From NCBI GenBank assembly GCA_019423635.1, contig JAHZBA010000008.1, positions 1 to 64,000 of the forward strand: a stretch of 64,000 nt of DNA, read 5' to 3'. Of this stretch, positions 60,569 to 64,000 are shown piece after piece. Origin of the DNA: Clostridiales bacterium (lineage in GTDB: Bacteria; Bacillota; Clostridia; Oscillospirales; Oscillospiraceae). The translations under genes and the position numbers were made by a program. Below the pieces are notes generated by a model that worked only from the letters and a program-made list of their open reading frames with translations, was not told where the DNA came from and ran no database searches. The stretch's first letter is position 1. Each line of letters opens with the position of its first letter.

Positions 60569-61432
60569 ATGGATATCCTGATTATCTCAGGCCTCTCCGG
60601 AGGCGGTAAGAGCAAGGCCGCCTCCTTCCTGGAGGACATGGGCTACTATATTGTGGACAACATGCCCGCCGCCATGATTTTGAAGTTCGCGGAGTTCTGT
60701 GCCGGCGGCGGAGGGCGGTATGACCGGGTGGCCCTGGTGTACGACGTGCGCACCGGCACCAGCTCCTTTACAGAGCTGTTCACCGTGCTGGACCAGCTGA
60801 AGAGCATGGAGTGCGAGTGCCGGATGCTGTTTCTGGAGGCCTCTCCGGAGGTTATCATTCAGCGCTACAAGGAGACCCGGCGCCGGCACCCGCTGGGGAG
60901 GAGCGCCGGGTCTTTGGAGGCGGCGGTCCGGAGGGAGCGGGAGCTGATGGAGCCGGTGAAGGCCCGGGCGGACGTAGTGATTGACACCACCCGCACCAGC
61001 ACCGCCCAGCTGCGCGCCCGGCTGCTCCGCGAGTTTGGAAGCGAGACGGAGCAGGGGAGCATGGCGGTGAACGTGATCTCCTTCGGCTTCAAGTACGGTC
61101 TGCCCCTGGAGGCGGATCTGGTGTTTGACGTGCGCTTCATGCCCAATCCCTTCTATATCGAGGAGCTGCGGGAGAAGACCGGCTTGGACCAGGCGGTGGC
61201 GGACTATGTGTTTGCCTTTCCCCAGACCAGGGAGTACCTCTCCCGGCTGGAGGAGCTGCTGAGCTTCTCTTTGCCGCTGTACGCCGAGGAGGGAAAGACG
61301 GCCCTGGTGATTGCCGTGGGCTGTACCGGCGGGCACCACCGGTCCGTGGCCATCTGCCACGCCCTGGCGGAGTTTTTGCGGGGCCGGGGCAGCGCCGTGA
61401 CGGAGGGGCACCGGGATATTGCCCGGGGCTGA
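60569..61432 (+). CDS. rapZ: RNase adapter/nucleotide-binding protein RapZ (YvcJ)
   Basis: A 287-residue P-loop protein. Walker A GLSGGGKS at the start, Walker B-like VALVYDVRTG, and the conserved C-terminal domain with VNVISFGFKYGLP, DVRFMPNPFY and GCTGGHHRSVAICHAL. Homologues bind nucleotide, and E. coli RapZ targets small RNA decay; in Firmicutes the role is less clear and tied to cell wall and competence. RBS AAAGGAG is 12 bases upstream of the ATG. Confidence 0.94.
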   Translation: MDILIISGLSGGGKSKAASFLEDMGYYIVDNMPAAMILKFAEFCAGGGGRYDRVALVYDVRTGTSSFTELFTVLDQLKSMECECRMLFLEASPEVIIQRYKETRRRHPLGRSAGSLEAAVRRERELMEPVKARADVVIDTTRTSTAQLRARLLREFGSETEQGSMAVNVISFGFKYGLPLEADLVFDVRFMPNPFYIEELREKTGLDQAVADYVFAFPQTREYLSRLEELLSFSLPLYAEEGKTALVIAVGCTGGHHRSVAICHALAEFLRGRGSAVTEGHRDIARG

Positions 61433-61509
61433 GCGCCGGAACGGCGGCCGGGTTTCCGGCCGCGGAGAGTACACGCTTACGGTACGGATCGACCCTGGAA
61501 AGGAGCGCT

Positions 61510-62562
61510 ATGAACGAGCCCTGGATGCCCCGGGCACAGGGGCCGCGGATCGCCGCCATCGGCGGAGGCCATGGCCTTTCCAATATGCTGCGGGGGTTGA
61601 AGCACTATACGGAGAATCTCTCCGCCATCGTCACGGTGGCGGACGACGGCGGCGGCAGCGGGGTGCTGCGCCAGGATCTGGGGATGCCGCCCCCCGGCGA
61701 TATCCGCAACTGTCTGGAGGCCCTGGCCAACACGGAGCCCCTCATCAGCGAGCTGATGCACTACCGCTTCACAGAGGGGACCCTGGCGGGGCAGAGCTTC
61801 GGCAATCTCTTCCTGGCCGCCCTCAATGGGATCTCCCCCTCCTTTGACGCCGCGGTGGCCCGCATGAGCGAGGTGCTGGCCATCACCGGCCGGGTGCTGC
61901 CGGTGACCACCGCCGATGTCCGGCTGGAGGCCTTTTTTGAAAACGGCGCCTCCGTGGTGGGGGAGTCCAAGATCTTCTACTGCAAGAAGAAGGAGGACTG
62001 CCGGATCACCCACGTGCGGCTGCTGCCGGCCCATCCCCAGGCCCTGCCGGAGGCCCTGGAGGCCATCCGGGAGGCGGACGTGCTGCTGCTGGGCCCCGGG
62101 AGTCTGTATACCAGCATCATCCCCAATCTCCTGGTGGACGGCGTGGTAGAGGCCATCCAGGCCTCCCATGCCCTGAAAATCTACGTCTGCAACGTGATGA
62201 CCCAGGAGGGGGAGACGGAGGGCTGCACCGCCGCGGACCACATCCAGGCCCTCTTCCAGCACGGGGCGCCGGGTCTTTTCGACCTGTGCCTCGCCAACTC
62301 CTCCCCCATCCCCCGGGAGGTGGCCGCCCGGTACGCCCGGGAGGGGGCGGAGCCTCTGGTCTGCGACCTGGAGCGCTGCGCCGCCCTGGGGGTGGAGGTG
62401 GTGCGCCGCCCGGTGGCGGCGGTGGAGGACGGCTATGTCCGCCACCAGCCCGACGCCCTGGCAAGGGAGCTGATCCTGCTCCACGCCGAGCGCAGCGTCC
62501 GCATTGCCGGGGACCGCTTCGGCGGCCGGAGCGGCGGCTATCGCATGGAGGGGCCGCGGTGA
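61510..62562 (+). CDS. yvcK: Gluconeogenesis factor YvcK (CofD-like)
   Basis: A 350-residue protein of the CofD/YvcK family. Signature IGGGHGLSNMLRGLK, VTVADDGGGSGVLRQDL, GDIRNCLEAL, and LGPGSLYTSIIPNLLV. In Bacillus it is needed for growth on gluconeogenic carbon sources and for correct wall synthesis enzyme placement, and binds UDP-sugars. RBS AAAGGAG. In the conserved order rapZ-yvcK-whiA, here interrupted before whiA by a small unknown gene. Confidence 0.94.
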   Translation: MNEPWMPRAQGPRIAAIGGGHGLSNMLRGLKHYTENLSAIVTVADDGGGSGVLRQDLGMPPPGDIRNCLEALANTEPLISELMHYRFTEGTLAGQSFGNLFLAALNGISPSFDAAVARMSEVLAITGRVLPVTTADVRLEAFFENGASVVGESKIFYCKKKEDCRITHVRLLPAHPQALPEALEAIREADVLLLGPGSLYTSIIPNLLVDGVVEAIQASHALKIYVCNVMTQEGETEGCTAADHIQALFQHGAPGLFDLCLANSSPIPREVAARYAREGAEPLVCDLERCAALGVEVVRRPVAAVEDGYVRHQPDALARELILLHAERSVRIAGDRFGGRSGGYRMEGPR

Positions 62563-62581
62563 GAGGAGAAAGGAGCGCGCA

Positions 62582-62959
62582 ATGAGAAAATCAGATTTTC
62601 GGGAATCCCTGTTTCGGGTACTGGACCAGACAGTAGAAGGGACCTCATTTGAAGAGCGGATGGAGCTGGCGGAAAAATACGTCCTGGAGTATCAAAAGAA
62701 GCATGACACGGAACGGGAATGCCCTAATTTTGGAAAGCCGTGGAGTGACAGGGACCTGCGGGTGATTTTGCAAAGCGCGCCCACCATGGAAAACTGCCTG
62801 CGCTATGCCAAGCTGTTTGGAAGGGGATATGGCAGCATTGAGCTGATCTACCGCTGGGCGTCTACGGCGGACAAGGATATTCCGGAGGACAAGGCCGGAG
62901 ACGTATTTATCGCCCACATCAAGCGGATCGCCAAGGAAGTGGGGTGGCGGGCCTCGTAA
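62582..62959 (+). CDS. Hypothetical protein inserted between yvcK and whiA
   Basis: A 125-residue soluble protein of no family I can name. It has a helical charged N-terminus (RKSDFRESLFRVLDQTVEG), a CPNFGKPWSDRDLRVILQSAPT stretch and YAKLFGRGYGSIELIYRWAST, ending AHIKRIAKEVGWRAS. The aromatic and basic residues could suit nucleic-acid binding, but no helix-turn-helix is obvious. Its base composition is more AT-rich than its neighbours, which suggests a later insertion into the conserved block. RBS AGAAAGGAG. Confidence 0.75.
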   Translation: MRKSDFRESLFRVLDQTVEGTSFEERMELAEKYVLEYQKKHDTERECPNFGKPWSDRDLRVILQSAPTMENCLRYAKLFGRGYGSIELIYRWASTADKDIPEDKAGDVFIAHIKRIAKEVGWRAS

Positions 62960-62984
62960 TCATGGACGGGAGGAGGCAGGTTCC

Positions 62985-63884
62985 ATGTCCTTTTCTTTTG
63001 ATACGAAAAATGAACTGTGCAAGCTGCCGATCCAGCGCCTCTGCTGCGCCAGGGCGGAGGCCTACGGGATACTGCTGTACTGCAATACCTTCAGCCCTGC
63101 GGAGATCCGCATCATCACGGAGAACCCCAATTTTGCCGCCCGGCTGCCGCGGCTGTTCCGGCGGGCCTTCAGCCTCCAGTTTGACCGCCTGCCGGCGGAG
63201 GGCCAGCCGGGAAAGCTGGTGTTTCAGATCACTCAGCGGGACAAGCTGGACCACATCACCAATCTTCTGGGCTATGATCCCCGGCAGAATCCGGTGCTGC
63301 ACATCAACTTTGGCCTGCTGGAGGAGGAATGCTGCCGGGCCTCCTTCCTGCGGGGGATCTTTTTTGCCGGCGGCAGCGTCACGGACCCGGCCAAGCGGTA
63401 CCATCTGGAGCTGACCACCTCCCACCTGCAGGTGAGCCGGGAGCTGGAGGTATTGCTGCGGGAGTGCGGGTATCCGCCGAAGGCGCTGGCCCGCAGCGGC
63501 AGCTTCATCACCTACTTCAAGCAGAGCGACCAGATCGAGGACTTCCTCACCATGACCGGCGCGCCGGTGGCGGCCATGCGGATCATGTCCGCCAAGCTGG
63601 AGAAGGACCTGCGCAACAGCGTCAACCGCCGCCTGAACTGCGACAGCGCCAATCTGGACAAGGCGGTGGAGGCGGCCCAGGAGCAGCTGGAGGCCATCCG
63701 CCGTCTGCGGGAGGCGGGCCTTTTGGAGCAGCTGCCGGACAAGCTCCAGGTGACGGCGGCCCTCCGGCTGGAAAATCCGGAGCTGACCCTCAGCGAGCTG
63801 GCGGAGGAGTTTGATCCGCCGGTGACCAAATCATGCCTGAACCATCGCCTGCGCAAGCTCTTGTCGCTGGCGAGGGACCTATAA
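62985..63884 (+). CDS. whiA: DNA-binding protein WhiA
   Basis: A 299-residue regulator with an N-terminal homing-endonuclease-like (LAGLIDADG) fold (RASFLRGIFFAGGSVTDPAKRYHLEL, ITYFKQSDQIEDFLTMTGAP) and a C-terminal helix-turn-helix (LTLSELAEEFDPPVTKSCLNHRLRKLL). In actinobacteria it controls sporulation division; in Bacillus it affects chromosome segregation and division. RBS GGGAGGAGG. Conserved downstream partner of yvcK. Confidence 0.95.
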   Translation: MSFSFDTKNELCKLPIQRLCCARAEAYGILLYCNTFSPAEIRIITENPNFAARLPRLFRRAFSLQFDRLPAEGQPGKLVFQITQRDKLDHITNLLGYDPRQNPVLHINFGLLEEECCRASFLRGIFFAGGSVTDPAKRYHLELTTSHLQVSRELEVLLRECGYPPKALARSGSFITYFKQSDQIEDFLTMTGAPVAAMRIMSAKLEKDLRNSVNRRLNCDSANLDKAVEAAQEQLEAIRRLREAGLLEQLPDKLQVTAALRLENPELTLSELAEEFDPPVTKSCLNHRLRKLLSLARDL

Positions 63885-63907
63885 CCTGAGAAAAAGGAGA
63901 GATTCCT

Positions 63908-64000
63908 ATGGATCGTATGGAACAGGCCAACGCCTATCATCAAAAGGGCTTCAACTGCTGCCAGAGCGTGCTGGCGGCGTTTTCCGATTTGACGGGCCTC
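63908..64000 (+). CDS. C_GCAxxG_C_C family protein, truncated by the window edge
   Basis: Only the first 31 residues are visible: MDRMEQANAYHQKGFNCCQSV and on to FSDLTGL. A helix followed by FNCCQSVL is the usual start of the C_GCAxxG_C_C redox/iron-sulfur family. RBS AAAAAGGAGAG. It begins 23 bases after whiA. Confidence 0.75.
   Translation, partial: MDRMEQANAYHQKGFNCCQSVLAAFSDLTGL

Overview
The window looks like a GC-rich gut Firmicute of the Oscillospiraceae (Flavonifractor, Oscillibacter or Lawsonibacter type). This is inferred from protein family content and style, not from a marker gene. The evidence is strong AGGAGG ribosome binding sites, sigma-A promoters with 17-bp spacers, a CIRCE-controlled groESL operon, oxygen-sensitive enzymes (glycyl radical enzyme, radical SAM proteins, 2-oxoacid:ferredoxin oxidoreductase) and the Firmicute rapZ-yvcK-whiA cluster. 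I see no rRNA, tRNA, CRISPR, prophage or intact IS element.

Layout. 1-1342 is the 3' part of thrS. 1671-4767 is a TAXI-type TRAP transporter. 5080-5619 is a GNAT acetyltransferase. 5775-9485 is a MacAB-like export system, followed by an S-layer-homology protein. 11827-12678 is a MerR regulator. 13222-14331 is a KamA-family radical SAM protein with a long structured leader. 14524-16824 holds a possible small ORF, an rRNA methyltransferase and a lipid kinase. 17035-19247 is groES-groEL, split by a palindrome-rich insert.

19653-28861 is a catabolic island: a glycyl radical enzyme (GRE), an M20 peptidase, the GRE activase, a divergent XRE-cupin regulator, RidA, and the four subunits of a 2-oxoacid:ferredoxin oxidoreductase. 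The order suggests anaerobic breakdown of an N-acyl amino acid or similar compound through an enamine/imine to an acyl-CoA. The GRE has Val where the lyases and dehydratases of its superfamily have the Glu of the Cys-x-Glu motif, so its substrate is open.

29235-40816 is a nucleoside unit: a DeoR regulator, pyrimidine-nucleoside phosphorylase, two SDR dehydrogenases, a BMP-type ABC nucleoside importer, a DUF985 cupin, an MtnA-type isomerase and a class II aldolase. No phosphopentomutase or deoxyribose-phosphate aldolase is present. The set suggests that a (5-deoxy)ribose-1-phosphate is isomerised and split to DHAP plus a short aldehyde.

40946-48443 carries a penicillin-V-acylase-like hydrolase, a MITE-like element, and a possibly undescribed uptake and hydrolysis system: two DUF5058 membrane proteins, a third membrane protein and two tandem M20 peptidases, divergent from a regulator with a GGDEF-like core and a winged helix. 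The rest, 48589-64000, is mostly housekeeping: RluA, YceD-L32, Der, PlsY, GpsA, L28, HprK, glucokinase, MurB, RapZ, YvcK, WhiA, several small unknown genes, and the start of a C_GCAxxG_C_C protein at the right edge.
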